Assembly: GCF_021739025.1 (NCBI RefSeq)
Contig: NZ_JAKKOT010000005.1
Coordinates: 372,001-436,000 of the forward strand
DNA: 64,000 bases
Source: Gordonia liuliyuniae
GTDB taxonomy: Bacteria; Actinomycetota; Actinomycetes; Mycobacteriales; Mycobacteriaceae
Reading direction: 5' to 3'
Positions 8,299 to 19,223 of this stretch are shown one piece after another. Position numbers and translations under genes: made by a program. A model generated the notes under the pieces. That model was not told the origin of the DNA, ran no database searches, and saw only the letters and a program-made list of their open reading frames with translations. Position 1 is the first letter of the stretch. Each line of letters begins with the position of its first letter.

Positions 8299-11200
8299 CG
8301 ATCACACTACGCAACGAGCGGACCGCCACCGACAGGGTGGCGATGTCCCAGTGTGCGGACGCGGTCAGGTCGTCGAGGGTCGCACGTGCGCGAGCCAGGA
8401 GCGTGCTCCGGCCCGCCGACCATTCGGCGATCTTCTCCTGAGACGACTCGTCCGGCTCGCTCATGGACAGGATCGAACCGGTCAGCCCGCGCAGCACGCT
8501 GAGCAGGTCGTCGTGGAGCGCGACCCGAGCGAGCAGGTGCCACCGATCGCCCCGATCGAGGCCGTCGACGGCCCAGATGAGCCGATCGATCCCGAAGTGG
8601 TCGAGCACCGCGAACAGCAGCTCCCCCACCTCGGCCGGCTCGCGGTCGGCGATGTCGGCGAGGTCGTGGACGTCGAGCAGATGTACGCGGTACGGGATCT
8701 CGGCGACCGCACGCGCGACCGAGGGAGCGGCCCCGGCGTCGAGGTACGCCTTCTCCAGGTCGTCGCCGTTCACCCTGCGCAGCCATCCGCTCAGGTCGGG
8801 CACCAGCCCGGCGACGTCCGAGTAGCGCGTGATCTCCGCAGCCGTCGCCAGCGGCTGCGGACGGTGCGCCAGCAGCCAGCGCGACGACGTCGACAGCAGG
8901 CGACGCACACGGCGGGTCATCTCGTCACCGACCGCGGCAGGCACCGGCTGCTGCCGGATCTCATCGATGAGATCGCTGACCCCGAAGACTCCGTCGGCGA
9001 CCACGAACGCGCGGGCGCCCTCACCGGTGTCCGCGCCCGTCGACTCCTGCACCGACAGCAGGTGTCCGATACCGCCGCCGTCGACGATCCGATTCACCAG
9101 CCGGGTCGTGACGATCTCGCGGCGCAACCGGTGGCCGGCGATGCCCTCCGGGAATCGCTCGCGGATCGCCGCCGGGAAGTATCCGGCGGCGAGCGGCGTG
9201 AACAGATCGTTGTCGGGGAGAGTCGTCGCCAGCAGCCGTCCCTTCGTTTGGAGCTTCACGTGCGCCATCACCGTCGCCAGTTCGGGACTGGTGAGCCCGC
9301 GGCCGAGGTCGCTGTCACGACGTGCCCGCAGCCGACGCGGATACGGCAGCGCCTCCAACTCCAGGTCGACGCCGTCGTCGGCGAGTTCGGCGAGGATGCG
9401 GGCGTGCAGTTCGACGTCGTCGTCGGCGGTGGCTCGCGCCAGCCCGAGTTCGGCGTTCTGCGCGATGTTGTCGGCGAGGACAAGGTTCGCGACGTCGTCG
9501 GTCATCGACTCGAGGAAGTCCACCCGGTCGTCGGCGTCCAACGCGCCGGACGCGATCTGCGAGTCGAGCAGCACCTTGATGTTGACCTCGTGGTCCGAGC
9601 AGTCCACGCCGGCCGAATTGTCCATCGCGTCGCTGTTGATCCGCACCCCGCACAGGTCCGCTTCGATGCGCCCGTGCTCGGTGACTCCGAGGTTTCCACC
9701 CTCCCCGACGACCTTGACACGCAGCTGCGCACCGACCACCCGGATCGGGTCGTTGGCCTTGTCCCCGACGTCGGCGTCGGCCTCGTCGCTCGCCTTCACA
9801 TACGTGCCGATCCCGCCGTTGAACAGCAGGTCGGCCGGTGCCGCCAGGACGGCCCGGATCAGTTCGGGCGGTTCGAGTTCGGTGACATCGTCGGCCAGGC
9901 CGAGCGCCGTGCGCATCTGCGCACTGATCGGAATGGACTTGACATCGCGCCCCCACACTCCGCCGCCCGCGGAGATCAGCGATGTGTCGTAATCGGCCCA
10001 CGACGACCGCGGCAGCCGGAACAGTCGTTCGCGTTCGAGATACGACGTCGCCGCGTCCGGGTCGGGGTCGACGAAGATGTGGCGGTGGTCGAACGCGCCA
10101 ACCAGGCGCGTGTGGCGGGACGCCAGCATGCCGTTGCCGAAGACGTCGCCGCTCATGTCACCGATGGCGACGGCGGTGAAGTCCTGCGTCTGCACGTCGA
10201 CGCCCATCTCACGGAAGTGCCGTTTCACCGACTCCCAGGCGCCACGCGCGGTGATGCCCATCGCCTTGTGGTCGTAGCCGACGGAGCCGCCCGACGCGAA
10301 CGCGTCGCCGAGCCAGAATCCGTAGTGCGCCGACACCTCGTTGGCGATGTCGGAGAACGACGCGGTCCCCTTATCGGCGGCCACCACCAGGTACGTGTCG
10401 TCGCCGTCTCGGCGCACGACGCGACGCGGCGGCACGACCTGACCGGTCGCGGGGTCGAGATCATCGGTCATCTGCAGCAGTGAGGCGATGAATGCCCGAT
10501 AGCATTCGATCGCGTCGTCGCGGGTCGCCGGACCACGACGGACGACGAATCCGCCCTTCGCGCCGACCGGGACGATCACCGCGTTCTTGACGGCCTGTGC
10601 TTTGACGAGGCCGAGGATCTCGGTGCGGAAGTCCTCGAGTCGGTCGGACCAGCGGAGTCCGCCACGCGAGACGTCGCCGAACCGCAGATGCACGCCCTCG
10701 ACGAGCGGCGAGTGCACGAAGATCTCGTACTTCGGGCGCGGCTGGGGTGCCTGCGGAACATCACCGGTCCGCAGCTTCACCGCGATCGTCGGCTGCGTCC
10801 AGCCGTCGGACTCGGTGTAGAACGTGGTGCGCAGCGTCGCGCGGACGAGGGCTGCTAACGCCGACATGACCCGGTCGGCGTCGAGGCTGAGGATGCCTGC
10901 GATCTGTGTGTCGAGCCGAGCGGACGCCTCGTCTCGTCGCGCGTCGTCGTGCTCGTCGGGATCGAACGACGCGGCGAACAGGTCGACGAGCGCGTCGGTC
11001 GCCGCACGCTGGTCGCCGAGTACGCCCGCGATGTGCGAGAGGCTGTACCCGAATCCGCACTGTCCGAGGTATCGGGCGTACGTGCGCAGCATCGCCACCC
11101 ACCGCGACGTGAGGCCCGCGCGGAGGACGAGTTCGCTGAGGCGGTCGACGTCGGCGTGCCCCAACCACATCTGTTCGAATGCGTCGGCCACGCGAGCGGA

Positions 11201-12844
11201 CAGGTCCGGCGCGCGTTCGGTCTCGATGCCGGGCGCCGGAGTCACGGTGAACTCGTAGACGGCAACGGCCGCCCCGTCTGGCCGGTCGATCGTGAACGGA
11301 TGCTCGTCGACGACGGTCAATCCGAGACTCTGCAACACCGGCAGCACGTCGGTGAGCGCGGCCTGACGGTCGCACAGATACAGCGTGAACGTCCACACGC
11401 CGGTATCGGGAACGTCGACCGCCACGTGCAGATCGCCGGAGGCCAACGCGGTCGCGATCGGCAGATCCGCGGCCGCGGCAGCGGGGTCGCGCCCGTCGCG
11501 ATAGCGCTCGGACACGTAGTGGAGCAGCCGCAGCGGCGACGTGTCGTGCCCGCCCTCGCGCACCTGGTCGTTCCAGCGCTCGCGGACCCGATCGTCCCAG
11601 GTGCGGACCGCGTCCGTCAGCTGCTTCTGGCAGGACCGGCCCTCCTCGTCGTCGAGGACCACCGGGTGCGGAACGTGCATGAGCAGTTGCAGCTGCGCGA
11701 GCGGCGCCTGCGACAGCCGAGTGGTGAACTCCGTCTCCTGTCCGCCGTGCGCGGCTTTGATGATCTCGGTGAGTCGGATCCGGACGGCTGTCGAGTACGC
11801 CTCCCTCGCCATGAACACCATTGCGGAGACCGTGTGGCCGTCGACGCCTGGGCGGACATGAAAGCGCGGGGTCCGCGCGGATTGCGCGTCGAGGAGGTCG
11901 CTGACTCGCGCGGTGAGGTCGGCGGGGTCGGCGGCGAACAGCTCGACGAGCGGGAACGATTGCAGCAGTTCGACGGTGGCCATCCCGCCGTACGAGTCGG
12001 CGGCGAATCCGAGGCCGTCGAGTACCCGGTTCACCGTCACGCGCACGCCGGGGATGTCGTAGATCGATTGATGGGCGCCCGTCGCGGTGATGATTCCGAG
12101 GAACTGATGTTCGACGCCGTCGCGGGTCGCCCGGACCAGGGTCGGGAACTGTCCTCGCAGGAGCCCAGTCGCCAGCCATACACGATCGACGTCGACTCCC
12201 GAGTCGACAGACACCGGCGTCGGTCGATGGGTGCCGCGGTCGCGCCACACGCCCAGCACCTCGCCGCCGTCGGGGTCGATGGTCGCGGCGCGGTACCCGA
12301 CCCCGACGAAGTTCGACCGCGACCCGAACCACTCGAGGAGGCGGATCTGTTCGAGGTCGGCCCCGGCATCGGCGATCGAGGCGATGACTTCGGCCAGCCG
12401 TTCGCGCATCGCTGCGGTGTCGTCCCGGACCGACGTCGCTCGTGAGGCGGCCGCTGTGACGGCGGACTCGAGCGCGGCCGGGTCACTGTCGGCCGACGGC
12501 GCGGTGACGACAGTGATCCACGATTCGACGATGCCGTGGTCGTCGAGGCCGACGAGTCGGCCGGCCGGATCGCGCGCGACGGTCAACTGTGGGTGGTCGA
12601 TCGCGACGATCGTGTACCCGGCGTCACTGACCGCGGTGAGGATCGATTCGACGAGCAGCGGCACGTCGTCGAGCACGGCATGCACATCGACCCCGCCGCC
12701 GTCGACGCGTGTCGCCGACACGAGGATCTCCCCCGGTGACCTGTTCTCCCCCACCGCCAGATGTCGTTCGAGTCGTCGGTCGATCTGTTCCGCCGACACG
12801 TCGCCCGCTCCGGTGCGATAGCGTGCCGCGAGTTCCGATCTCAC
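8294..12844 (-). CDS. gdh: NAD-specific glutamate dehydrogenase (large, 180-kDa type)
   Basis: A protein of about 1,516 residues that interconverts glutamate and 2-oxoglutarate plus ammonium with NAD. It has the layout of the bacterial large GDH family: a long regulatory N-terminal half with ACT-like segments, then the catalytic core. The substrate-site lysines lie in VKAQAVK and VGAKGGF near residues 746-763, after the typical FGDVSRGGLRWSDR. Order gdh-thioesterase-Rv2474c matches M. tuberculosis Rv2476c-Rv2474c. The start is uncertain: GTG at 12844 is used (GAGAGG and GGGG upstream), but ATG at 12865 and TTG at 12877 are in frame. In mycobacteria the enzyme is controlled by GarA. Confidence 0.93.
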   Translation of the reverse strand: MRSELAARYRTGAGDVSAEQIDRRLERHLAVGENRSPGEILVSATRVDGGGVDVHAVLDDVPLLVESILTAVSDAGYTIVAIDHPQLTVARDPAGRLVGLDDHGIVESWITVVTAPSADSDPAALESAVTAAASRATSVRDDTAAMRERLAEVIASIADAGADLEQIRLLEWFGSRSNFVGVGYRAATIDPDGGEVLGVWRDRGTHRPTPVSVDSGVDVDRVWLATGLLRGQFPTLVRATRDGVEHQFLGIITATGAHQSIYDIPGVRVTVNRVLDGLGFAADSYGGMATVELLQSFPLVELFAADPADLTARVSDLLDAQSARTPRFHVRPGVDGHTVSAMVFMAREAYSTAVRIRLTEIIKAAHGGQETEFTTRLSQAPLAQLQLLMHVPHPVVLDDEEGRSCQKQLTDAVRTWDDRVRERWNDQVREGGHDTSPLRLLHYVSERYRDGRDPAAAAADLPIATALASGDLHVAVDVPDTGVWTFTLYLCDRQAALTDVLPVLQSLGLTVVDEHPFTIDRPDGAAVAVYEFTVTPAPGIETERAPDLSARVADAFEQMWLGHADVDRLSELVLRAGLTSRWVAMLRTYARYLGQCGFGYSLSHIAGVLGDQRAATDALVDLFAASFDPDEHDDARRDEASARLDTQIAGILSLDADRVMSALAALVRATLRTTFYTESDGWTQPTIAVKLRTGDVPQAPQPRPKYEIFVHSPLVEGVHLRFGDVSRGGLRWSDRLEDFRTEILGLVKAQAVKNAVIVPVGAKGGFVVRRGPATRDDAIECYRAFIASLLQMTDDLDPATGQVVPPRRVVRRDGDDTYLVVAADKGTASFSDIANEVSAHYGFWLGDAFASGGSVGYDHKAMGITARGAWESVKRHFREMGVDVQTQDFTAVAIGDMSGDVFGNGMLASRHTRLVGAFDHRHIFVDPDPDAATSYLERERLFRLPRSSWADYDTSLISAGGGVWGRDVKSIPISAQMRTALGLADDVTELEPPELIRAVLAAPADLLFNGGIGTYVKASDEADADVGDKANDPIRVVGAQLRVKVVGEGGNLGVTEHGRIEADLCGVRINSDAMDNSAGVDCSDHEVNIKVLLDSQIASGALDADDRVDFLESMTDDVANLVLADNIAQNAELGLARATADDDVELHARILAELADDGVDLELEALPYPRRLRARRDSDLGRGLTSPELATVMAHVKLQTKGRLLATTLPDNDLFTPLAAGYFPAAIRERFPEGIAGHRLRREIVTTRLVNRIVDGGGIGHLLSVQESTGADTGEGARAFVVADGVFGVSDLIDEIRQQPVPAAVGDEMTRRVRRLLSTSSRWLLAHRPQPLATAAEITRYSDVAGLVPDLSGWLRRVNGDDLEKAYLDAGAAPSVARAVAEIPYRVHLLDVHDLADIADREPAEVGELLFAVLDHFGIDRLIWAVDGLDRGDRWHLLARVALHDDLLSVLRGLTGSILSMSEPDESSQEKIAEWSAGRSTLLARARATLDDLTASAHWDIATLSVAVRSLRSVIG

Positions 12845-12889
12845 TGATGCCCCACAACCTCTCATCGACTGCCGCAAGCTCTGAACCCC

Positions 12890-12914
12890 AAGCCTACGAA
12901 CCTCAAGCCTACGA
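12890..12914. repeat. Short direct repeat upstream of gdh
   Basis: AAGCCTACGA occurs at 12890-12899 and 12905-12914, a 15-bp period. On the minus strand each copy contains TAGGCT, which fits a -10 element, so this may be part of the gdh promoter. Nothing else is seen in the 126 bases between gdh and the next gene. Confidence 0.5.
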
Positions 12915-12970
12915 CGGGCGATGGCGTCTCGTCGGACTCTCGCCGGACAGTCGAGCGGGCCGGAGACGAC

Positions 12971-13168
12971 TCAGTCGCCGTTGAGCAGTCCGATCAGTTC
13001 GGGGATCAGCGACACGCCCCACGCGATGAGGCCGACGACGGCGCCGATCAACGCGATCAGGACCAGCCACGCGACGACGCGTGCGAACACGTTTCGATGG
13101 CCCGGTGCGCCGACCAGCAGTTTCACGTACTCGACGATCACGTCGATGAGTTGAACCAGAAGCATCAT
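12971..13168 (-). CDS. Small membrane protein, 65 residues
   Basis: A short hydrophobic protein, not recognised as a family. Residues 1-18 form a hydrophobic/amphipathic segment and residues 29-56 a strong membrane helix rich in Val, Ile and Leu, with a basic linker (APGHRNVFARVV) between them. A near-consensus ribosome site AGGAGGTGA lies a few bases upstream of the ATG and directly abuts the stop codon of the preceding small gene, so the pair is clearly an operon. It is the last gene of the MpaB unit. Function unknown; a partner of the oxygenase is inference. Confidence 0.7.
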   Translation of the reverse strand: MMLLVQLIDVIVEYVKLLVGAPGHRNVFARVVAWLVLIALIGAVVGLIAWGVSLIPELIGLLNGD

Positions 13169-13181
13169 GTCGAGTCACCTC

Positions 13182-13409
13182 CTACGTCATCGTGACGTTC
13201 GAGAACGTCAGGACCGGCCAGCACACGATGGAGCCCAGAAACGAGATGACCTGGTCGACGGGGTTGTCGATGTCGCTCAGATGCGAGGTGTGCGTGAGCG
13301 TCCAGATGATGCCGACGATCCCGTACGGAATTCCGATGAGGATCAGGGCACCGAGGAATTCGGACACCTTCATCTCATGGTCGAGGATCTTGCTGATTCG
13401 ATTCCACAC
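13182..13409 (-). CDS. Small membrane protein, 75 residues
   Basis: A short protein with a membrane helix around residues 17-36 (LGALILIGIPYGIVGIIW) and a second hydrophobic segment near the C-terminus. The GTG at 13409 is preferred because AAAGGA lies nine bases upstream; an ATG at 13373 would give 63 residues with a poorer site. It follows the MpaB-family gene by 56 bases and ends 13 bases before the next small membrane gene. The family is not recognised. Together with its neighbour it looks like a membrane accessory pair of the oxygenase. Confidence 0.65.
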   Translation of the reverse strand: MWNRISKILDHEMKVSEFLGALILIGIPYGIVGIIWTLTHTSHLSDIDNPVDQVISFLGSIVCWPVLTFSNVTMT

Positions 13410-13465
13410 AGGAGGGAATCCTTTCGCGTGTCGCGTGAAGGGTGGAAGTGTCTCGCCTGGCCCAC

Positions 13466-14467
13466 TCAGATCAGATTCTTGTTCTTCTCGATCTTGCGGC
13501 GCAGGTCGAACATGTTGAAGTAGAAGCTTCCGAAGCGCAGCGGCCGCGGCAGGAATCGGTTGACGAACCCCACGAACAGAAAGAGATTCTCGAAACGGCG
13601 CTGATCGGCCGGCCGCCATCGCAGACCGATCTTCTCCCGGAACAACCGCGGCATCATGCCGATGGACAGGAAGCGGAGCAGACTCCGCAGCGGAAGCCCG
13701 AGTATCGGAGTGATCATCTTCAGATCGATGAGATCGTTGATGAACTGGATCTGCGTCTCGTCGTACGAGACCCGTTCGCAGGCGACATTCCAATAGTGGT
13801 CGAACTCTTCGCGCGTACTCGGCCACATCTCTTCGGTCACCTGCAACGTCGTCGCGAGATGGCTGGCACCCGAGTAGAACTGTTCGGCCTGCTCCGCATT
13901 CATCTTCCCGTGGAGGAGTTCGTGCGCATCCTCGAAACCGATGTAGAGGCAGGCGGCGACCCACATCTGGAGCTCACGATTGAACGCGTTGTACTTGACG
14001 GGTGAGTTCTCGTCGTTGCGGACGTGCCGGTGCGCAGTGTTGATCGCGTCGCGGTAGGCGTCGCGCTCGGCCTGCGTACCGAGGACAGCGACGGCCAGGT
14101 AGGTCGCAGTGGTGCGCAGACGCTTCCACGGGTGATGCATGAGTGCGCCGGATTCGACCTTCGACTCCATCACGCCGTAGGCCACCTCGGGCCAGCCGAG
14201 CTGCATGGCGACATTCGTCGCCGATCCCGCTGCGGCCCAGAAGTCGAAGGCGTCCTGCAGGTCGGCGCGATGGTATTCGTCGTTCGGTTTGCGCTCCGGC
14301 GTCGAGATCGTGATCCGGGTGTCGTGGACGGTCAACGTCGGCGGGGTGCTCCGCCAGTTCGGCACATAGCCGCGCCGTGGGCTCCGCCCGTCCTGCTGGT
14401 CGCCCGTGGTGCCCACAACCACCGGATTGCCCACGTTCGGATTAACCGCGCCCATCGTGTTCGTCAT
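13466..14467 (-). CDS. MpaB-family (DUF2236) oxygenase-like protein
   Basis: A 333-residue member of the MpaB/DUF2236 family, which includes the latex-clearing oxygenase Lcp, a haem-b enzyme, and many uncharacterised actinobacterial proteins. The family core is visible: HPWKRLRTTATYLAVAVLG, then ERDAYRDAINTAHRHV, with the Arg/Thr and His positions that bind haem in Lcp. The C-terminal half is helical with hydrophobic patches (LGLPLRSLLRFLSIG). There is no signal peptide. GGAGG precedes the ATG. It heads a three-gene unit with its own palindromic promoter, inserted between gdh and ettA. Substrate unknown. Confidence 0.8.
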   Translation of the reverse strand: MTNTMGAVNPNVGNPVVVGTTGDQQDGRSPRRGYVPNWRSTPPTLTVHDTRITISTPERKPNDEYHRADLQDAFDFWAAAGSATNVAMQLGWPEVAYGVMESKVESGALMHHPWKRLRTTATYLAVAVLGTQAERDAYRDAINTAHRHVRNDENSPVKYNAFNRELQMWVAACLYIGFEDAHELLHGKMNAEQAEQFYSGASHLATTLQVTEEMWPSTREEFDHYWNVACERVSYDETQIQFINDLIDLKMITPILGLPLRSLLRFLSIGMMPRLFREKIGLRWRPADQRRFENLFLFVGFVNRFLPRPLRFGSFYFNMFDLRRKIEKNKNLI

Positions 14468-14504
14468 CGAACCCTCCGTCTGAGTACGTCGCCGTCTTCG
14501 CCAG

Positions 14505-14542
14505 TAGTGTTACACACTAGAACCAGTTGTATCATTCGGCAA
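14505..14542 (-). promoter_or_regulatory. Promoter with palindromic operator for the MpaB operon
   Basis: On the minus strand TTGCCG (14537-14542) and TAGTGT (14514-14519) are separated by exactly 17 bases and fit -35 and -10 elements. The -10 is the left arm of a palindrome TAGTGT-GTA-ACACTA (14505-14519). A repressor bound there would block RNA polymerase, so the operon is probably inducible. No regulator gene is adjacent. Confidence 0.6.
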
Positions 14543-14565
14543 CTTGTCGGAGCTCTGACGCGAAA

Positions 14566-14621
14566 TTCCCCGCTCAGAGTCGGCATACCCTCAGAGGAGG
14601 ACGCCGACCCTGAGCGGGGAA
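14566..14621 (-). terminator. Long hairpin after ettA
   Basis: Inverted repeat: TTCCCCGCTCAG (14566-14577) plus GTCGGC (14579-14584) pair with GCCGAC (14603-14608) and CTGAGCGGGGAA (14610-14621), with a single internal mismatch and an 18-base loop. It lies 16 bases beyond the ettA stop and separates ettA from the MpaB promoter. Confidence 0.8.
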
Positions 14622-14636
14622 TCGTAGGCGTTGGTG

Positions 14637-16313
<1,677 letters not shown>

Positions 16314-16607
16314 CGGGTATCGCTCCTGCCTTGCAGCCTTCGCTGCGGTTGCGGACTTGGTCGCCGACGCCGGCATGTCGCGCGTCGGCCTGGTTCGGCG
16401 ACCATCCTATCGGGCCGACCGGGTCGACCCCGGACTGCGCCGGGCGGGCGAACCCGGACTGCGCCGCATGACTGACACGCCCACCCTCGCGCCGCGACGA
16501 AAGGGTGTCGTGTGTCACACTGGGAACTGCACGGAACGGTCCGTCCGTTACCCCTGCAGCCCACGTCCGACGGAAACGACACCGGAAACCACGAGAGGTC
16601 GAAGATT
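16314..16607. other. Divergent spacer between ettA and the PGPGW gene
   Basis: About 290 bases without a convincing gene. It contains a 14-bp direct repeat CCCGGACTGCGCCG at 16429-16442 and 16453-16466 (24-bp period). Promoters for both flanking genes should lie here, but no clear -35/-10 pair stands out. Confidence 0.6.
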
Positions 16608-17006
16608 TTGAGCACTCGTCTGCGGATCAAGATCTGGCATCGGAAGCAGCGTTACACGATCCGACGCCACCGCAAGCTCAACATGACTTACCGCGTCGGG
16701 GTCGCCGTCGTCGGCACCGTGCTCATCCTGGCCGGGCTCGTGATGATCCCGCTGCCGATCCCGGGCCCCGGGTGGGGATCGTTCTTCCTCGGCCTCGGCG
16801 CGCTCTCCACCGAGTTCGAGTGGGCGCATCGCGTCACATCGTTCATGTTCGCGTCGCTGCGCCGCGTCGGCGAGCTCACCCGCTCGTGGTGGAACACCTT
16901 CGACGCCGCCGTTCACCGTCGCGTCGAGCGCGTCACGGGCGTGCGCTTCGTTCGAACCTGGCGCGACTTCCAGTGGTCGTTCCAGACGCCGTACGCGTTC
17001 GCCTGA
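16608..17006 (+). CDS. PGPGW-motif membrane protein (TIGR02611-like)
   Basis: A 132-residue membrane protein with the PGPGW signature (IPLPIPGPGWGSFFLGLGALS) after a membrane helix (VGVAVVGTVLILAGLVMI). The N-terminus is strongly basic (IKIWHRKQRYTIRRHRK), suggesting a cytoplasmic start. The TTG at 16608 is preferred because AGAGG lies nine bases upstream; an in-frame start at 16512 lacks a site and adds a low-complexity leader. The family is widespread in actinobacteria and uncharacterised. Confidence 0.8.
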   Translation: MSTRLRIKIWHRKQRYTIRRHRKLNMTYRVGVAVVGTVLILAGLVMIPLPIPGPGWGSFFLGLGALSTEFEWAHRVTSFMFASLRRVGELTRSWWNTFDAAVHRRVERVTGVRFVRTWRDFQWSFQTPYAFA

Positions 17007-17029
17007 CCGCGCGAGCAGCGCTCACGCCG

Positions 17030-19162
17030 TCACCGATCAGTCTCGCCCGATCCCGTTTCTGACGCGGCTGCCGCTGCCCCCGTCTCCTCGTCTGTCGGAG
17101 TCTCGTGCTCTGCCGGGGTCGGCGCGCCCATGCCGCGCAGCATCTGGTTGTACGCCTCCAGTTCGGCGTCCTCGTCGCGCGCTTCCTTCCGGTCGAACCG
17201 GCGGGCGACCTTCTCGTCCTGCCTGCGCCACTGGACGAGCAGCGCGAGCATCACGATCACGAGCGGGAACTCTCCCGTCGCCCACGCGATACCGCCACCG
17301 ACGCGTTGGTCGGCGGCCAGGTCGAGCGCCCACGGGTGCTGGAGCGACTCGTAGTACTTCTCGGCGATGAGCGCCGTCGTCATCATCAATGCGACGCCGA
17401 AGAAGGCGTGAAAGGGCAGTGCGCCGAGCACGACGCCGAGTTTGGCGACGTGAGTCGTCTCCCGCGGAGCCGGATCGATGCCGATCACCAGCCAGTAGAA
17501 CAGATATCCGCTGATGAGGAAGTGCAGGTTCATCAGGAGGTGGGCCGAGTGGTGGTCCACGACGACGTCGAAGAGGCCACCCAGGTACAGGACGTAGAAG
17601 CTGCCGACGAAGACGACCACCACGACCGCCGGATGCGTCACGATCTTCGAGTACTTGCTGTGCAACCCGGTCAAGATCCATTCGCGCGGCCCGTCCGGGT
17701 TGCCGCGGCCGGCGGGCGGGATCGCCCGCAACGCCAATGTCATCGGCCCGCCCAGGACCAACAGGACGGGAACGAGCATCGTCAACATCATGTGCGCCAT
17801 CATGTGCGTGCTGAACAGCGCGGGCCCGTACCTGCCCAGGCCCGACGACGTTGCGACCAGCAGGCTCAAACAGCCGAGAAGCCAGGCGACGGTCCGGCCG
17901 ACCGGCCACGAGTCCCCCCGCTTGCGCAGTCGCCAGACGCCGCGCAGATAGACCGCTGCGGCGATGAGGGCGGCTGTCCCGAAGATCAGATCGAACCGCC
18001 AGTCGAACAGCAGCCGCGCCAGGGTGGGCGGGCCGTCGAGGTCGTAGCCGATCTTCAGCGCCATCGGCGACACGTCGGTCGTCGCCAGGTCCGGCGGCGG
18101 CGTCCGAGCCAGGCCTGCCGCGAACCCGAACGCGATCGCGAAGACGATCAGTTCGACGGCGGCGAAACGCACGAACAACGACTTACGCGGTTCGTCGGTG
18201 GCTTCCAGTTCGGTGATGGTGATCCGCCGGTGCACCCCGCCGATCGCGGCGGCGACGACGAACGCGGACAGCTTCCCGACGACGATCAGCCCGTACGTGG
18301 TCGTGAACAGTTGCTCGATCGGCATCCGCACCAGCGCGTTCACGACACCGCTGATGCCGACGACGATCAAGCACCAGAAGGCCACTCGCGAATAGCGTCG
18401 CACCGCGAGCACACGCCACCGCCCGTCGCCGAACGAGTAGGCGAGGACGACGAGGAGTCCGCCCACCCACGCGGCCGCTGCGACGATGTGCAGGATCAGG
18501 CTGTTCGTCGCCACGTCGTGTCCGCCGCCCGCCGAGGAATGCCCGGCCAGCGCGGACGGCATCAACGACAGGAACGCTAGCGCGAGGATGACGAACGTCC
18601 ATCCCCACTTGAGTGCGGCCCGCGCGAGGACCGCGGCGAGCAGCGCGAAGATCGCCGTCCACAGCCAGTACTTCGCGTCGGCGACCTGACTGTAGGCGGT
18701 GACCAGGTGGTCGGGCTGCAAGGTCTCGGTGAGCGAGAAGCCGCTGACGTTCGAGATCGTCAACGGGATCATCGCGAGTGCGCAGATCGCCCAGACGAGC
18801 ATCGCCGCGTACGTCCATCGGATGGCGCGGAAACCTCCGACGTCGAGGTGCCCGCCGCGCTGGGGCGGGACGAAGAACGCGGCGAACATCGCGCCGCCGA
18901 AACCGATTGCGGCACTGAGCTGTCCGACGGCCGTGACGACGGGCACGCCGTACGTCGTGAGCGCCCCCGCGTCCGGGACGCCCGCGAGACGCAATGCGGT
19001 CGCTGCGGACGCCGCGGTGACCAGGGCCCCCGCGACCGCACCGACGACCATCATCGCGGCGACGATCACCCGCCGTGGACCCGACGGGTCGGTGAGGCGG
19101 TCGCGATCGATCACATGTGGCGAACCGGTCTCGGTATCGGCCGTCGGGGACGTCGTTGACAT
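17030..19162 (-). CDS. CopD-CtaG fusion: copper import / cytochrome oxidase assembly
   Basis: A polytopic membrane protein of about 710 residues. The N-terminal half is CopD-like (copper uptake across the membrane) with several helices and HSSAGGGHD. The C-terminal half is CtaG_caa3-like, with HMMAHMMLTMLVPVLLVLGGP and HHSAHLLMNLHFL, a family needed for copper delivery to cytochrome c oxidase. The fused form is common in actinobacteria (Rv0102-like). The tail is acidic and Ala-rich. ATG at 19162 is used; an upstream in-frame ATG at 19195 would run across the TATACT element of the divergent tRNA promoter. The ribosome site is very close to the chosen ATG, so the start is uncertain. Confidence 0.88.
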   Translation of the reverse strand: MSTTSPTADTETGSPHVIDRDRLTDPSGPRRVIVAAMMVVGAVAGALVTAASAATALRLAGVPDAGALTTYGVPVVTAVGQLSAAIGFGGAMFAAFFVPPQRGGHLDVGGFRAIRWTYAAMLVWAICALAMIPLTISNVSGFSLTETLQPDHLVTAYSQVADAKYWLWTAIFALLAAVLARAALKWGWTFVILALAFLSLMPSALAGHSSAGGGHDVATNSLILHIVAAAAWVGGLLVVLAYSFGDGRWRVLAVRRYSRVAFWCLIVVGISGVVNALVRMPIEQLFTTTYGLIVVGKLSAFVVAAAIGGVHRRITITELEATDEPRKSLFVRFAAVELIVFAIAFGFAAGLARTPPPDLATTDVSPMALKIGYDLDGPPTLARLLFDWRFDLIFGTAALIAAAVYLRGVWRLRKRGDSWPVGRTVAWLLGCLSLLVATSSGLGRYGPALFSTHMMAHMMLTMLVPVLLVLGGPMTLALRAIPPAGRGNPDGPREWILTGLHSKYSKIVTHPAVVVVVFVGSFYVLYLGGLFDVVVDHHSAHLLMNLHFLISGYLFYWLVIGIDPAPRETTHVAKLGVVLGALPFHAFFGVALMMTTALIAEKYYESLQHPWALDLAADQRVGGGIAWATGEFPLVIVMLALLVQWRRQDEKVARRFDRKEARDEDAELEAYNQMLRGMGAPTPAEHETPTDEETGAAAAASETGSGETDR

Positions 19163-19182
19163 GCCTCCATCGTAGGACCCGA

Positions 19183-19188
19183 TATACT
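19183..19188 (+). promoter_or_regulatory. Putative -10 element for tRNA-Arg
   Basis: TATACT lies 35 bases before the tRNA. A TTGACA at 19156-19161 is 21 bases upstream, longer than the usual spacer, so only the -10 is convincing. Confidence 0.4.
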
Positions 19189-19223
19189 CATCCATCGCTG
19201 CCGCTCTCGCGGCGACAGCGGAC

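Noticed and set aside
8273-10483. 736-residue open frame opposite gdh
   Set aside because: Antisense to the catalytic core of glutamate dehydrogenase; no recognisable domain.
19156-19188. TTGACA...TATACT as a full promoter for tRNA-Arg
   Set aside because: The spacer is 21 bases, too long for a normal sigma-70 promoter, so only the TATACT was kept as a weak call.
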